This document shows, piece by piece, positions 16,599 through 25,781 of a DNA stretch of 64,000 nucleotides. The notes beneath the pieces are model-generated. The model was given only the letters and a program-made list of their open reading frames with translations. It was not told the DNA's origin and did no database searches. The stretch is taken from positions 62,001-126,000 of the forward strand of contig CAJXMW010000005.1 of NCBI GenBank assembly GCA_913056235.1, read 5' to 3'. The stretch is from an uncultured Fodinibius sp. GTDB taxonomy: Bacteria > Bacteroidota > Rhodothermia > Balneolales > Balneolaceae. Numbering within the stretch: position 1 is the stretch's first letter; each line of letters begins with the position of its first letter. Made by a program: the position numbers and the translations under genes.

Positions 16599-18833
16599 AT
16601 GAAAAAATATGTGCGCTTTTCGATTAAATTTTTAGCTCTGAGTCTCCTCCTCTGTGGCTTTATATTGCAACAGCAGAGCCTGGCTCAGGAAAAAAGTCGC
16701 TACTCAAGTGTTAAAGAAGCCCTTTCCAAAAGTGGACAATTAAGCGGATCAAATGGTCCACGCAATGTCACCTGGATTGACAATGGCAACCGCTACTCGT
16801 ACATGCAGTACAACTCCGATACAGAGAGTATGGAGATTCGGGCCTATGACCCTGCAACTGCAGAAGATGAACTCATTTTCAATAATAAGAATCATAACTT
16901 CCCGAACACCGATTCCACCTTTGAGTACTCTTCGTTTCAGTGGTCAAAAGATTCAAAATATCTGGTATTCCGATCGAACTTTCGGCCGGTTTATCGCCAG
17001 TCGGGTATCTCAGACTATTATCTTTATTCCATTGAAAATGAAACCATGAAACTACTTGCCGAGGATGCCCGAACCGCGGAACTCTCTCCGGATGGAAGTA
17101 AAATCGGCTATGAGCGCGATGGCGATCTTTTTGTCTATGACCTCGAAACGGGCAAAGAAAAACAGCTTACCGACAGCGCAGAAAAATATTTTTATAACGG
17201 TCGCTTTGGCTGGGTTTACGAAGAAGAGTTTGGGCTGGGCCAAGCATGGTCATGGTCGCCCGATGGGAAGCATATAGCCTTCTGGCAAACCGATGAGCGC
17301 CACGTCAATATTTTTCAGATGACCGACTATGCCGGTCAACATCCCAAATACGAAAAGATTCCCTACCCCAAGGTGGGCGACGAAAATCCGACGGTACGTA
17401 TTGGTGTTGTCAATGTGGAAAACGGAGAACAGCAGTGGATGGATTCTCCCGAGGACGGCTACATCCCACGGATTTACTGGACATCCAGCAATGATAAGCT
17501 GGCGATAGTACATCTGAACCGTGCCCAAAATCACCTGCGGTTGTTTTTTAATGATATCAACAGCGGTGATAATCGTTTGGTGATGGAAGAAAAGTCCGAT
17601 GCCTGGATTGATGTGTTTGATTTTTTCGCCGGCATCAACCATTACTTTTTCTTTCCCAAAGACAGCGAAGAATTTTTCTGGATTTCTGACCGTGACGGCT
17701 ATAATCATATCTACCGGTATGGCTATGACGGTGAACTCAAAAACCAAGTGACCGACGGCAACTGGGAAGTCACCTACGTACACACCGTGGACTACCGCAA
17801 TAACCGTATTTACTATACATCCACTGACCAATCACCGCTCGAGCGTCACCTGTACTCCATCAATTTCAACGGCCGCAACAAGAAAAAGCTTACCCAGGCT
17901 GAAGGTACTCACAACATCAGCATGGGACCCAATGGTAAATATTACCTCAACCGGTATTCCAACACCACAACGCCTACACAGGTCGAATTGTGGAGCGTCA
18001 TGGACGGACAGATAAAAGTGCTCGAGGATAACGTTTCCGTCAAGGAATTCACCGAATCGCATGTCTACTCTCCAAAAGAACTGTTTTCCTTCACAACTTC
18101 CGACGGACAACAACTGGATGGATCGGTGATCAAGCCCGTTGATTTTGATCCCTCAAAAAAATATCCGCTGGTACTTAATATTTATGGTGGTCCCGGTGCG
18201 CAGGGCGTGTACAACTCCTGGGCTTCCGGCGGATGGGTGCAATACCTTGCTCAGGAAGGCTACGTTGTTGTGAATGTGAATAATCGCGGCAGCGGCGGTT
18301 ACGGAGCTAAATTTGAAGATATCGTCTACAAACAGCTAGGCAAGTGGGAGGCCAACGACTTCGCGGAAACGGCCAAGCATATGGCACAAAAAAGCTGGGT
18401 TGACAGCACACGCATGGCCATCCGCGGTCACAGCTACGGGGGATACATGACTACCTACACCCTATTCACGCATCCCAATGTGTTTGATGTGGGCATAGCA
18501 ACGGCCCCGGTTACCGATTGGCGATACTACGATAGTATCTATGCCGAACGTTACATGGGACTGCTCGAAAACAATAAAGAAGGTTACAAACAAAGCGCTT
18601 CCCTAACCCACGCCAAGAATCTGAAAGGACACCTGTTGGTATCGCATGCTACGATGGATGAAAACGTGCACGTCCAAAATACGATGCAACTCATGACTGA
18701 ACTTACCGGCAACGGCATCGAGGCTGACTTGCAAATTTACCCTCCCGGTGCTCACGGCGTGGCGTTCAACACGGCCAGCTATTACCTACTTTACAAATCG
18801 TATGTCGATTACCTGAATCGATATTTTAAGTAA
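16599..18833 (+). CDS. S9 family dipeptidyl peptidase IV-like serine protease
   Basis: This 744-residue exported peptidase has a signal peptide at residues 1-29 (ending SLAQE). A DPP-IV-type beta-propeller spans about 75-460, and the alpha/beta-hydrolase catalytic domain about 490-744. The triad is visible: Ser612 in GHSYGGY, Asp687 in ATMDEN and His719 in GAHG. The propeller has the acidic stretch YEEEFG (Glu208-210), equivalent to the double Glu of DPP-IV that binds the peptide N-terminus, so it should release N-terminal dipeptides (X-Pro or X-Ala). It is probably periplasmic and nutritional. It is transcribed alone and ends in a strong terminator at 18860. Confidence 0.94.
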   Translation: MKKYVRFSIKFLALSLLLCGFILQQQSLAQEKSRYSSVKEALSKSGQLSGSNGPRNVTWIDNGNRYSYMQYNSDTESMEIRAYDPATAEDELIFNNKNHNFPNTDSTFEYSSFQWSKDSKYLVFRSNFRPVYRQSGISDYYLYSIENETMKLLAEDARTAELSPDGSKIGYERDGDLFVYDLETGKEKQLTDSAEKYFYNGRFGWVYEEEFGLGQAWSWSPDGKHIAFWQTDERHVNIFQMTDYAGQHPKYEKIPYPKVGDENPTVRIGVVNVENGEQQWMDSPEDGYIPRIYWTSSNDKLAIVHLNRAQNHLRLFFNDINSGDNRLVMEEKSDAWIDVFDFFAGINHYFFFPKDSEEFFWISDRDGYNHIYRYGYDGELKNQVTDGNWEVTYVHTVDYRNNRIYYTSTDQSPLERHLYSINFNGRNKKKLTQAEGTHNISMGPNGKYYLNRYSNTTTPTQVELWSVMDGQIKVLEDNVSVKEFTESHVYSPKELFSFTTSDGQQLDGSVIKPVDFDPSKKYPLVLNIYGGPGAQGVYNSWASGGWVQYLAQEGYVVVNVNNRGSGGYGAKFEDIVYKQLGKWEANDFAETAKHMAQKSWVDSTRMAIRGHSYGGYMTTYTLFTHPNVFDVGIATAPVTDWRYYDSIYAERYMGLLENNKEGYKQSASLTHAKNLKGHLLVSHATMDENVHVQNTMQLMTELTGNGIEADLQIYPPGAHGVAFNTASYYLLYKSYVDYLNRYFK

Positions 18834-18859
18834 GTCTCAAAATATATCTTCGTTTTATC

Positions 18860-18895
18860 GGCCGGATCAGATAATATGATCCGGCCTTTTTATTT
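18860..18895 (+). terminator. Intrinsic terminator after the S9 peptidase gene
   Basis: GGCCGGATCA pairs with TGATCCGGCC (10 bp, perfect) around a 7-nt loop, followed by TTTTTATTT. Confidence 0.92.
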
Positions 18896-19127
18896 GGCAA
18901 AATCGTAATTTCTATTCCAAAAAATTTACATCAGATTACAACTTCTCACTTGAACTTAATCAGTACTTAAACTGATATAAATTATTGGCTCTGCAGCTTG
19001 CAAGGTTTACCCTGACCTGTCAGTATTTTAAATCTTTTTGCAGCAATTCACTAGAAGTTACTTACTGAAAATCTTATGCTAATGTGATACAAACCATGTT
19101 TTTTATAATAACTCATACCCATTTAGA

Positions 19128-20384
19128 ATGAAGTTGGCTCGCTTCTTTTTTTTCTGCTTTTTTGCGCTATTCCTTCCCCTTTCAGTACTAAGCCAAAACC
19201 AGGCCGCCAAAAGTGAGGCCGTTTCCGTATTTCTGGACTGCAATCGTTGTGATGAACGATTTATCAAGCAACAAATAACCTATATTAACTATGTCAGGGA
19301 TAAAGAGGATTCTGATGTTCACATATTGATCACACGCCAGCGGACTGGCAGCGGAGGCACTGAGTTCACCATCAAAATGTTAGGCAAAGCACGATTCGAG
19401 GGAATCAACAATACGCTCAAGTATTTTTCAGCGGCCTCAAATACCGACGATGAAGAACGACGGGGTTTAGTAAAAAAGCTTAAAGTGGGCCTTTTCCCTT
19501 ATGTATCAAAAACGGAAATTGTTCAGGATATTGAAATCAGCTACAATGGAGAAAAAAAGGACCAATCTGAGTCACAGGAAGACCAATGGGATAGCTGGAT
19601 CTTTGAAGTAAGTGGCGATACCTACTTTAACGGTGAAGAGTCCAGGAGTAATTTATTTGTTTCATTTGGAGCTTCAGCCGATCGTGTAACACCAGATTGG
19701 AAAATAAACATAGACTATGACTACGACTTTAACCGTCGTACCTTTACTGAACTTGATTCAGTAGGAAATGAGAGTACAACTGAATTTATCACACGTGGAC
19801 AGCGATTTGACGGGAAAATAGTAAAAAGTCTCAGTGATCACTGGTCAGTTGGTATCTTTGGAGAAGCGTTTACCTCTAGCCGTAACAACATCGATTTTTC
19901 AGCGTCCGGAAGCCCCGCTGTTGAATACAATATTTTTCCATATGAAGAATATTCAACCCACGAAATAAGCTTCATGTATATCGTTAAAACGGGCTATTTC
20001 GATTATGATGAGATAACGATTTTCAATGAACGATCGGAGATCTTGGTAAGACAGCAACTTCGCTCGAGACTGGAATTTACCCAACCCTGGGGCGAAATTG
20101 AGGGACGTATAAATGCTTCTACATATATGCATGACTTCAGCAAAAACCGGGTTGACGTTAACCTGGAATTTGATTTCCGGATATTTCGGGGACTATCGCT
20201 GAACTTATCAGGTCGCTATTCCCTCATCAATGACCAACTTTCCATTCCCAAAGGAAACATCAGTGATGCAGAACAGCTCCTTGATCTACGTCAACAATCC
20301 ACTTCATATTCCTACCGCGGTTCGGTGGGCATTGAATACTCATTTGGCTCAATTTATAATAATGTAGTCAATCCTCGGTTCTAA
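19128..20384 (+). CDS. Outer-membrane beta-barrel protein of unknown function
   Basis: This 418-residue protein has a signal peptide (1-22, ending VLSQ). A small N-terminal domain of about 90 residues begins with VFLDCNRCDERFIKQQI, continues with VHILITRQRTGSGG, and has a conserved-looking cysteine pair at about residues 38 and 41. After a charged linker, residues 150-418 form alternating amphipathic strands that end in Arg-Phe, the usual C-terminal signal of outer-membrane barrels. I do not recognise the family by name; similar domain pairs occur as hypothetical proteins in Bacteroidota. It stands alone, with terminators on both sides. Confidence 0.75.
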   Translation: MKLARFFFFCFFALFLPLSVLSQNQAAKSEAVSVFLDCNRCDERFIKQQITYINYVRDKEDSDVHILITRQRTGSGGTEFTIKMLGKARFEGINNTLKYFSAASNTDDEERRGLVKKLKVGLFPYVSKTEIVQDIEISYNGEKKDQSESQEDQWDSWIFEVSGDTYFNGEESRSNLFVSFGASADRVTPDWKINIDYDYDFNRRTFTELDSVGNESTTEFITRGQRFDGKIVKSLSDHWSVGIFGEAFTSSRNNIDFSASGSPAVEYNIFPYEEYSTHEISFMYIVKTGYFDYDEITIFNERSEILVRQQLRSRLEFTQPWGEIEGRINASTYMHDFSKNRVDVNLEFDFRIFRGLSLNLSGRYSLINDQLSIPKGNISDAEQLLDLRQQSTSYSYRGSVGIEYSFGSIYNNVVNPRF

Positions 20385-20415
20385 AAGTTTAACATTTCTC
20401 TTAGTTATAATAGAG

Positions 20416-20441
20416 AAGGCCGAGTCATGTGACTCGGCCTT
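20416..20441. terminator. Bidirectional terminator between convergent barrel and MscS genes
   Basis: AAGGCCGAGTCA and TGACTCGGCCTT form a 12-bp perfect inverted repeat with A runs on one side and T runs on the other. It can serve both the plus-strand barrel gene and the minus-strand MscS gene. Confidence 0.88.
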
Positions 20442-20472
20442 TGTTATTTTTGAATTGAAGTACCTACAAATA

Positions 20473-21378
20473 CTAGGCTTCTTGGGATTGATGCCCATCA
20501 CCGAGCATTGTGTTTAATTTTTCTCCTCCGCGTATGCCAAAGTCGAGTGTTCGAATGGGGAACGGAATCATAATATCGTTCTCATCAAAGGCTTGGGTAA
20601 TCGCAATGATGGCATCGCTGCGCGCCGACCAAAAATCAGGATTACTGCGAAAACTCACCCAGAAACGGATCTTGAAGTTGATCGAACTCCCGCCAAATTC
20701 ATCATAATAAAATTCAATACCCTTACTGTCATCGTAGTTATCCAGGCTTTTGATAGCTTCAATCGCCACCTCTTTGGCCTTCTCCAGATCATCACCATAG
20801 GAGACACCACACGAGAAATCAATACGACGCTCACCACTACTGGTAAAATTCTGTAACGGATTTTCAAAAACTCTCTTGTTGGGGATGTAAACAATTTGTC
20901 CCTGTGGAGTGCGCAAAATTGTGTTTCGCAGGTTCATCTTTTCGACCGTGCCATAGAAGTCGTTGGTCTCAATAATATCCCCAATACCAAACGGGTGACG
21001 AATAGATAAAATAATACCAGAAATAAAATTCGAGGCGATATCCTGAAATGCAAAACCTAATGCCAAACCAATGATACCGGCACCGGCAAGCAGCGAAGTT
21101 ACAGCGCCATCGAGTTTGAGAATGCTGAGGGAAATGAAGACCCCGATACCGATGACTAACACGCTAACGATCGTCTCCAGCAGATGAATGATCGTTTTAT
21201 TCTTGGTAACCTTGTGCAGCAGCTTGTTTACTGCCTTTCGCACCAGTTTTCCAATCACGTAGAAAACGATTAACACTAACAGGGCCACCGCAAGGTTGGG
21301 CAGCATCTGGATAAACGTGTCAATCCAGGTCTCTAGCTTACCAGTAATTAAATTGTACGCATCTTGTACTTCCATCAT
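20473..21378 (-). CDS. MscS family small-conductance mechanosensitive channel
   Basis: This 301-residue protein has three N-terminal membrane helices, the glycine- and alanine-rich pore helix AGAGIIGLALGFAFQ around residue 95-109, and the MscS beta domain with GIGDIIETNDFYGTVEKMNLRNT. A C-terminal alpha/beta domain completes the MscS fold (PF00924). It opens on hypo-osmotic shock to release solutes, which suits a halophile. Two ATG codons follow each other at the start, so 21375 is an equally good start. It is convergent with the barrel gene and shares its terminator. Confidence 0.92.
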   Translation of the reverse strand: MMEVQDAYNLITGKLETWIDTFIQMLPNLAVALLVLIVFYVIGKLVRKAVNKLLHKVTKNKTIIHLLETIVSVLVIGIGVFISLSILKLDGAVTSLLAGAGIIGLALGFAFQDIASNFISGIILSIRHPFGIGDIIETNDFYGTVEKMNLRNTILRTPQGQIVYIPNKRVFENPLQNFTSSGERRIDFSCGVSYGDDLEKAKEVAIEAIKSLDNYDDSKGIEFYYDEFGGSSINFKIRFWVSFRSNPDFWSARSDAIIAITQAFDENDIMIPFPIRTLDFGIRGGEKLNTMLGDGHQSQEA

Positions 21379-21564
21379 ACCTTTTGATTTAATTACTACT
21401 TTTACAATTAAGTACTATTAATACAATAATTTACTCTGGCGTTCAATCTCTATTAGTAACATAAGGCCTTGCCGCTACAAATCTCCGTGACTTTTGGGAA
21501 TGACTATAAATTGCTGCATGTTCATAATTCCTAACCGAATTTGAAATAAAAGTATTTATCAATT

Positions 21565-21993
21565 ATGCCTAAAAGAAAAGCTAAAGCAACCTGGGAAGGA
21601 GATCTAAAAAATGGAAAAGGCAACATGTCGTTTGGCAGCGGGGCCTTTGAAGGAGCCTATTCGTTTAAATCCCGATTTGAGGAAGGAACCGGTACAAATC
21701 CCGAAGAGCTGATTGGGGCTGCCCATGCCGGATGCTTTTCCATGGCTCTGTCTGCAGATCTGGCCGAAGGTGGATACGACCCTGAATCGGTGACCACGAA
21801 TGCTGATGTCAGCCTCGAGATAGTCGACGGCGACCCCGCCATCACCACTATTGTACTCAATGTAAAGGCTACTATTCCTGATATAGATGAAGATACCTTT
21901 ATGGAATTCGCCCAAGGCGCAAAGAAAAACTGCCCGGTTTCCAAGGCACTTAGTGGTGTCAATATTGAACTCAACGCTGAGCTGAACAGCTAA
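21565..21993 (+). CDS. osmC: OsmC family peroxiredoxin
   Basis: This 142-residue OsmC/Ohr-fold protein reduces organic hydroperoxides with a cysteine pair. The two conserved cysteines are present at Cys57 (AAHAGCFSM) and Cys123 (KKNCPVSKAL), in the spacing of the OsmC subfamily. It starts with MPKRKAKATWEGDL, a typical OsmC N-terminus, and the length is normal. It is a single gene, followed by a strong terminator at 22018. A second, more distant OsmC-fold gene is at 50828. Confidence 0.9.
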   Translation: MPKRKAKATWEGDLKNGKGNMSFGSGAFEGAYSFKSRFEEGTGTNPEELIGAAHAGCFSMALSADLAEGGYDPESVTTNADVSLEIVDGDPAITTIVLNVKATIPDIDEDTFMEFAQGAKKNCPVSKALSGVNIELNAELNS

Positions 21994-22424
21994 CTCTTAG
22001 TTTTGACAATTATTTCAAGGGATGTCCTTATGGGCATCCCTTTTTTGGGTAAAAGATGTTCTGTTAGATGCATCTCAGCACAAGACATTTCTAAGATCCA
22101 AACGTCAACATCAATTATCCCGTTAATATTTCCAATAGCTCTCATTTAACTATTGGCCCGGGAAACACCGCATAGCCATTTGCCTAGGATGAAAAGTAGA
22201 TCGATAAAAGCGCTGGTCAAGTGTAAAATTTTTACCTGAGTAACTACTGGCTGCAGCCAAATTATGTAACACTGCACAGTGAAAAATCCCGAGTGGTAGC
22301 TGATCGAAGCGCATTTATCCAGATGAAATTCCCTACAAAATTGTAATCTTTTCCCCCGCTTGAGATCCGCGGTATTTTTTTTAGTCTTTAAAACAATTTA
22401 AGAGAGAACAATGGGAAAAAGGCT
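21994..22424. other. Intergenic region after osmC
   Basis: These 431 bases carry the osmC terminator (22018-22046). Near the right end, a short CCGC/GCGG hairpin at 22356-22372 is followed by a run of T (22375-22382). It might end a small RNA or simply be the leader of the next gene. No ORF of coding quality lies in between. Confidence 0.45.
22018..22046 (+). terminator. Intrinsic terminator after osmC
   Basis: AGGGATGTCC pairs with GGGCATCCCT (one G-U pair) around a TTAT loop, followed by six T. Confidence 0.9.
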
Positions 22425-22679
22425 ATGATTTCTAAAACACGACCCTCAAAGAAGGGCAACAAATTACATTTCTCAGTTTGGGATGACGCCCAAAAAAACG
22501 GCCACGCACTTTTCGTAGGTAATCTTTTTGATACTCTTCAATACCTCAATGGCTGCGATATCCAGACCCTAAAAGTATCGGTATTCGACCTTAGACGCAT
22601 GAAATCAATTGTTCAGGTTTCGGCCGAAGAGTGGATGGAGTGGTACGAGCGTACAGCCGGTAAGCTGAAACGTTTGTGA
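22425..22679 (+). CDS. Hypothetical small protein
   Basis: This is an 84-residue soluble, basic protein with no signal or membrane segment. The middle reads like a small alpha/beta fold: KLHFSVWDDAQKNG, ALFVGNLFDTLQYLNGC, TLKVSVFDLRRMKSIVQV, then a terminal helix with Trp pairs (EEWMEWYERTAGKL). I do not recognise the family. The composition looks coding and the ATG is preceded by a purine-rich AAAAAGG. It lies upstream of rlmN with a 134-bp gap and probably has its own transcript. Confidence 0.65.
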   Translation: MISKTRPSKKGNKLHFSVWDDAQKNGHALFVGNLFDTLQYLNGCDIQTLKVSVFDLRRMKSIVQVSAEEWMEWYERTAGKLKRL

Positions 22680-22800
22680 GATTTCTTAAGATATCAGCTA
22701 CCTGTCGTAATATTTCCTAACAATTTAGGGCATAACACGGGTGCATTATGGACCGCCAATTTTTATGCTTTGCAGGCTAACAACCCTGCCACAGGATTTG

Positions 22801-22808
22801 TATCTTTG
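22801..22808 (+). promoter_or_regulatory. Candidate -7 promoter element directly before rlmN
   Basis: TATCTTTG matches the Bacteroidota -7 consensus TAnnTTTG and ends five bases before the rlmN ATG. If it is used, the mRNA would have almost no 5' leader. A TTTG at 22769-22772 is too far upstream to be an ideal -33 element. Confidence 0.4.
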
Positions 22809-22813
22809 GGGTT

Positions 22814-23926
22814 ATGACTACACAAACCGATGTTGACGAAAAAGTAAATCTTAAAAGCCTGACCAAAGGCGAGCTGGAGAATTTTACCGAGGAGCTGGAA
22901 CTACAATCCTTCCGCAGCGACCAACTGTTTCAATGGCTCTATCAAAAAGGCGTGCACAGTTTTGATGAGATGACTAATCTCTCGAAGGATCTGCGGGCCC
23001 GTCTAAAAGAAATTGCCACCGTACCAACTATCGAACACGTCCGCCAGCAGGAATCGGAGGATGGCACTATCAAGTTCCTGTTTAAGCTTCAGGGCGAAGA
23101 AGACCACAAAGTGGAATCGGTGCTCATTCCTGAATTTTATCCAGATGGAGCCGCCGACCGACTCACAGTTTGCGTGTCTTCCCAAGTTGGCTGCGTATTT
23201 GGATGCTCGTTTTGTGCTACTGGTGCAATGGGTTTTTTCCGCAGTCTTACGCACGGCGAAATCGTTGACCAGGTGCAATATATCGATGCGCTTTGCGAGG
23301 AAAAATTTGGCAAAGGCATCACCAACGTTGTATACATGGGCATGGGCGAACCGCTGCATAATTATGATGCCGTCGTTAACTCGGCAAATATCATTACGGA
23401 TGAACTGAGTATTGGGCTTTCGCCCAAGCGGATCACCGTTTCAACGGTTGGCCTCACCAAGCAGATCAAAAAGCTGGCTGATGAGCGTCAGCCGTTTAAC
23501 CTGGCGATTTCATTGCACGCGGCCAACGACGAAAAACGCGATGAGATCATGCCGATCAACAACGCGATGAACCTCGAGCAGCTCGAAGAGGCTGTCAAGT
23601 ATTATTACCAAAAGCTGCATCGGCCTATCACCTACGAATACCTCTTGTTTGATGAGTTTAACGACACTCCTGAGGATGCTCGTCAGCTTGCCGATATTGT
23701 GCAGTGGGTACCCAGCAAGGTAAATATCATCATGTACAACAACGTGGCGGGCGTAGCACTCAAAAAAGCTCGTGAACAACGACTGGATGCTTTCATGCAA
23801 GAGCTGGTGAAACGTGACATTACCGCTACCGTCCGACGAAGTCGCGGCGAGGATATTGACGCCGGATGTGGTCAGCTGGCCATCAAAGACGGACAAGAGA
23901 AAGGAAAAACTATTCGCAAGAATTAG
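22814..23926 (+). CDS. rlmN: 23S rRNA (adenine(2503)-C(2))-methyltransferase RlmN
   Basis: This 370-residue radical-SAM enzyme methylates C2 of A2503 in 23S rRNA and of A37 in some tRNAs. The iron-sulfur cluster motif CxxxCxxC is at Cys127, Cys131 and Cys134 (CVFGCSFC). The two mechanistic cysteines are Cys120 (CVSSQVGC) and Cys352 (DAGCGQLA). The SAM-binding GMGEP segment follows near residue 176. Length and order are normal for the family. An ATG at 22814 is used. The gene converges on lepB with a hairpin terminator between them. Confidence 0.97.
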   Translation: MTTQTDVDEKVNLKSLTKGELENFTEELELQSFRSDQLFQWLYQKGVHSFDEMTNLSKDLRARLKEIATVPTIEHVRQQESEDGTIKFLFKLQGEEDHKVESVLIPEFYPDGAADRLTVCVSSQVGCVFGCSFCATGAMGFFRSLTHGEIVDQVQYIDALCEEKFGKGITNVVYMGMGEPLHNYDAVVNSANIITDELSIGLSPKRITVSTVGLTKQIKKLADERQPFNLAISLHAANDEKRDEIMPINNAMNLEQLEEAVKYYYQKLHRPITYEYLLFDEFNDTPEDARQLADIVQWVPSKVNIIMYNNVAGVALKKAREQRLDAFMQELVKRDITATVRRSRGEDIDAGCGQLAIKDGQEKGKTIRKN

Positions 23927-23953
23927 TACATCCGCTTTTGAAAGCTGATCAAA

Positions 23954-23992
23954 TTCATCAGATGACAAGTTCAGTCATCTGATGAAGGTTTT
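23954..23992. terminator. Terminator between rlmN and lepB
   Basis: TTCATCAGATGA pairs with TCATCTGATGAA (12 bp, perfect) around a 9-nt loop. GGTTTTTTAT follows on the plus strand, so it mainly ends rlmN transcripts. Confidence 0.85.
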
Positions 23993-23995
23993 TTA

Positions 23996-25093
23996 TCAAT
24001 CCCCAATGATATTAAAGAGACGGCTAAACCGCGGCAACCAGCGCTCCTTATCCCAGGAAAAGTAGATAATGCCTGCTTCACCCACAATGTGCGATTGTGG
24101 AACAAAGCCCCAAAAACGGCTGTCTTCACTGTTATCGCGGTTATCCCCCATCATAAAATAGTAATCCTGATTGATAGTATATTTGTTAGTCTCTTCCCCA
24201 TTGATAATAAATTGACTGCCATTCCGCTTAACATTATTCCCTTCATAGCGGGTAATAATATTTTCATAGATATGATAGTTTTCGGGCGTCAATCTTACTG
24301 TCTGCCCCTCAAACGGCACGACAATCGGCGGCATATGGTGGTGATTCATAAAACCGGAAGAGAAGCTGAAATCACGACGACGGTACTCATTGAAATCATT
24401 GGGCAGCACAAAGGTCTCTACGCTGTTAACCTCGGGCCAGTTACGCATCGTCGCAGCCTCTTCTTTAGTCATATTTACCTGGTAACTGCTATTACCCTGT
24501 GACCCCAGCAGCGTTGCCCCAATAGAATTTACCTTGGCCGAACTAAGCCGTACACGTTCGCGTACTGTAACAGAATAGGTTTGCTGGATGCCGGCAAAAT
24601 GCTGGGCTTTATCACCATTTACAAACAGCTGCGTATCATCAATTGAAAGCGTATCACTCGGCATACCCACCGCCCGTTTGATATAGTTGGTTTTAGCCGC
24701 AATGGGAGTAAGGTCAATGGGATAGTTGAATACTACAATATCGTTGCGCTCAATTTCATCAAAGCCCGGCAAGCGAGTCCACGGCATTACCACACCCGGC
24801 AGATAAATATTGGTAAACGGCACCGCCAAAATCATCGGCGTGCGGGGACCATAATTGATCTTCGAGACAATCAGAAAATCACCGGTAAGAAGGCTTTCTT
24901 CCATCGATGGAGTGGGAATGCGGTAGGCTTCAAACAAAAAGGTGCGTATAATCAGGGCCGCAATAGCTGCAAACAGCAGGGCATCCATCCATTCGCGCAG
25001 CCAGCTTTTGGCCTGCTCGTTTTGTTTCCCCTTGTCCCGTTTACGCCGTTTGCGTCGTTCTTCGCGCTCTTCTTTCGAAAGTTGATCTGCCAA
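23996..25093 (-). CDS. lepB: Signal peptidase I
   Basis: This 365-residue membrane-bound serine protease removes signal peptides from exported proteins. A highly charged N-terminus (KEEREERRKRRKRD) is followed by a membrane anchor at about 36-53. Catalytic Ser63 lies in RIPTPSMEESLLTGD and catalytic Lys139 in NYIKRAVGMPSD. Box E, GDNRDNSEDSRFWG, lies near residues 327-340. Between the Lys box and box E there is a large beta insert of about 170 residues, typical of Bacteroidota SPase I. It is the last gene of the lepA-unknown-lepB run. Confidence 0.96.
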   Translation of the reverse strand: MADQLSKEEREERRKRRKRDKGKQNEQAKSWLREWMDALLFAAIAALIIRTFLFEAYRIPTPSMEESLLTGDFLIVSKINYGPRTPMILAVPFTNIYLPGVVMPWTRLPGFDEIERNDIVVFNYPIDLTPIAAKTNYIKRAVGMPSDTLSIDDTQLFVNGDKAQHFAGIQQTYSVTVRERVRLSSAKVNSIGATLLGSQGNSSYQVNMTKEEAATMRNWPEVNSVETFVLPNDFNEYRRRDFSFSSGFMNHHHMPPIVVPFEGQTVRLTPENYHIYENIITRYEGNNVKRNGSQFIINGEETNKYTINQDYYFMMGDNRDNSEDSRFWGFVPQSHIVGEAGIIYFSWDKERWLPRFSRLFNIIGD

Positions 25094-25114
25094 TGTTCGT
25101 ACTCCTGTAAATTA

Positions 25115-25753
25115 TTAATTTGAAAAATCGATACTCATACCCGCCGGCGATGAAATTTCCTTGGTTGTGTAGCTCCCATTATTGTAAGCCACGTTAAACC
25201 ACTGCTCACGTTCGGGTGAATAAAAGTAATCCTGGTAATTGGCCAACTCCTCGATCGCCATCAATTTTCGGGCAAACGTCCGTTTAACCTGGGGCATTAA
25301 ATCAATATACCGACTGGCGCCTACAAACGTTAAGCCGCTGCCAAAAGGACCATCCCAATCGAGCACCATCATCGGGATACTGTCATTAACGGTAAACCAG
25401 TATTCAAATTGAATGGCTTTGCCCGGACGAAAATCCTGTTTATTGATCAAGTCCTTGATAGTCTGTGTAGGATCCCCATATACAGCCTGCAGGCGTGCTC
25501 GGATTTCGTTGGTCTGTCGGTCATCCAGATCCGTTTCGTTATATAGACCGCGCCCTGTCCACTTGATATCGTTAAACCGTTCCATAAACCAAGCCCGGCG
25601 ATCCTTCGTAATTTTTGTGATTTCGGGCTCCTCAAACTGGGCAAAAGCTGAGGATGAAATAAGCAGAAAAAGTACAAGGAACAGGGTTGAGATCCAGTAC
25701 CTAACTCTAATTTGTTTCGACAAAGAAAAGCTGTTATTCATTAAATTAATCAT
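25115..25753 (-). CDS. Hypothetical exported protein between lepA and lepB
   Basis: This is a 212-residue protein with a signal peptide (hydrophobic core YWISTLFLVLFLLISSSAFA, then QFEEPE). The mature part is mixed alpha/beta with WFMERFNDIKWTGRGLYN, a strongly hydrophobic strand VLDWDGPFGSGLTFVGASRY and a conserved-looking helix VKRTFARKLMAIEELANY. I cannot name the family. The frame can also start at a TTG (25762) or at the ATG at 25741; 25753 is a compromise and the signal peptide is intact from either ATG. It lies about 30 bases after the lepA stop and about 20 before lepB, so the three are surely one transcript. Its position suggests a cell-envelope role (inference). Confidence 0.75.
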   Translation of the reverse strand: MINLMNNSFSLSKQIRVRYWISTLFLVLFLLISSSAFAQFEEPEITKITKDRRAWFMERFNDIKWTGRGLYNETDLDDRQTNEIRARLQAVYGDPTQTIKDLINKQDFRPGKAIQFEYWFTVNDSIPMMVLDWDGPFGSGLTFVGASRYIDLMPQVKRTFARKLMAIEELANYQDYFYSPEREQWFNVAYNNGSYTTKEISSPAGMSIDFSN

Positions 25754-25781
25754 TACAAACAATTAGCCGTTGAAAACCTTA

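Noticed and set aside
22356-22382. Possible small-RNA terminator before the hypothetical gene at 22425
   Set aside because: The stem is only four base pairs, and no promoter for a small RNA could be identified upstream.
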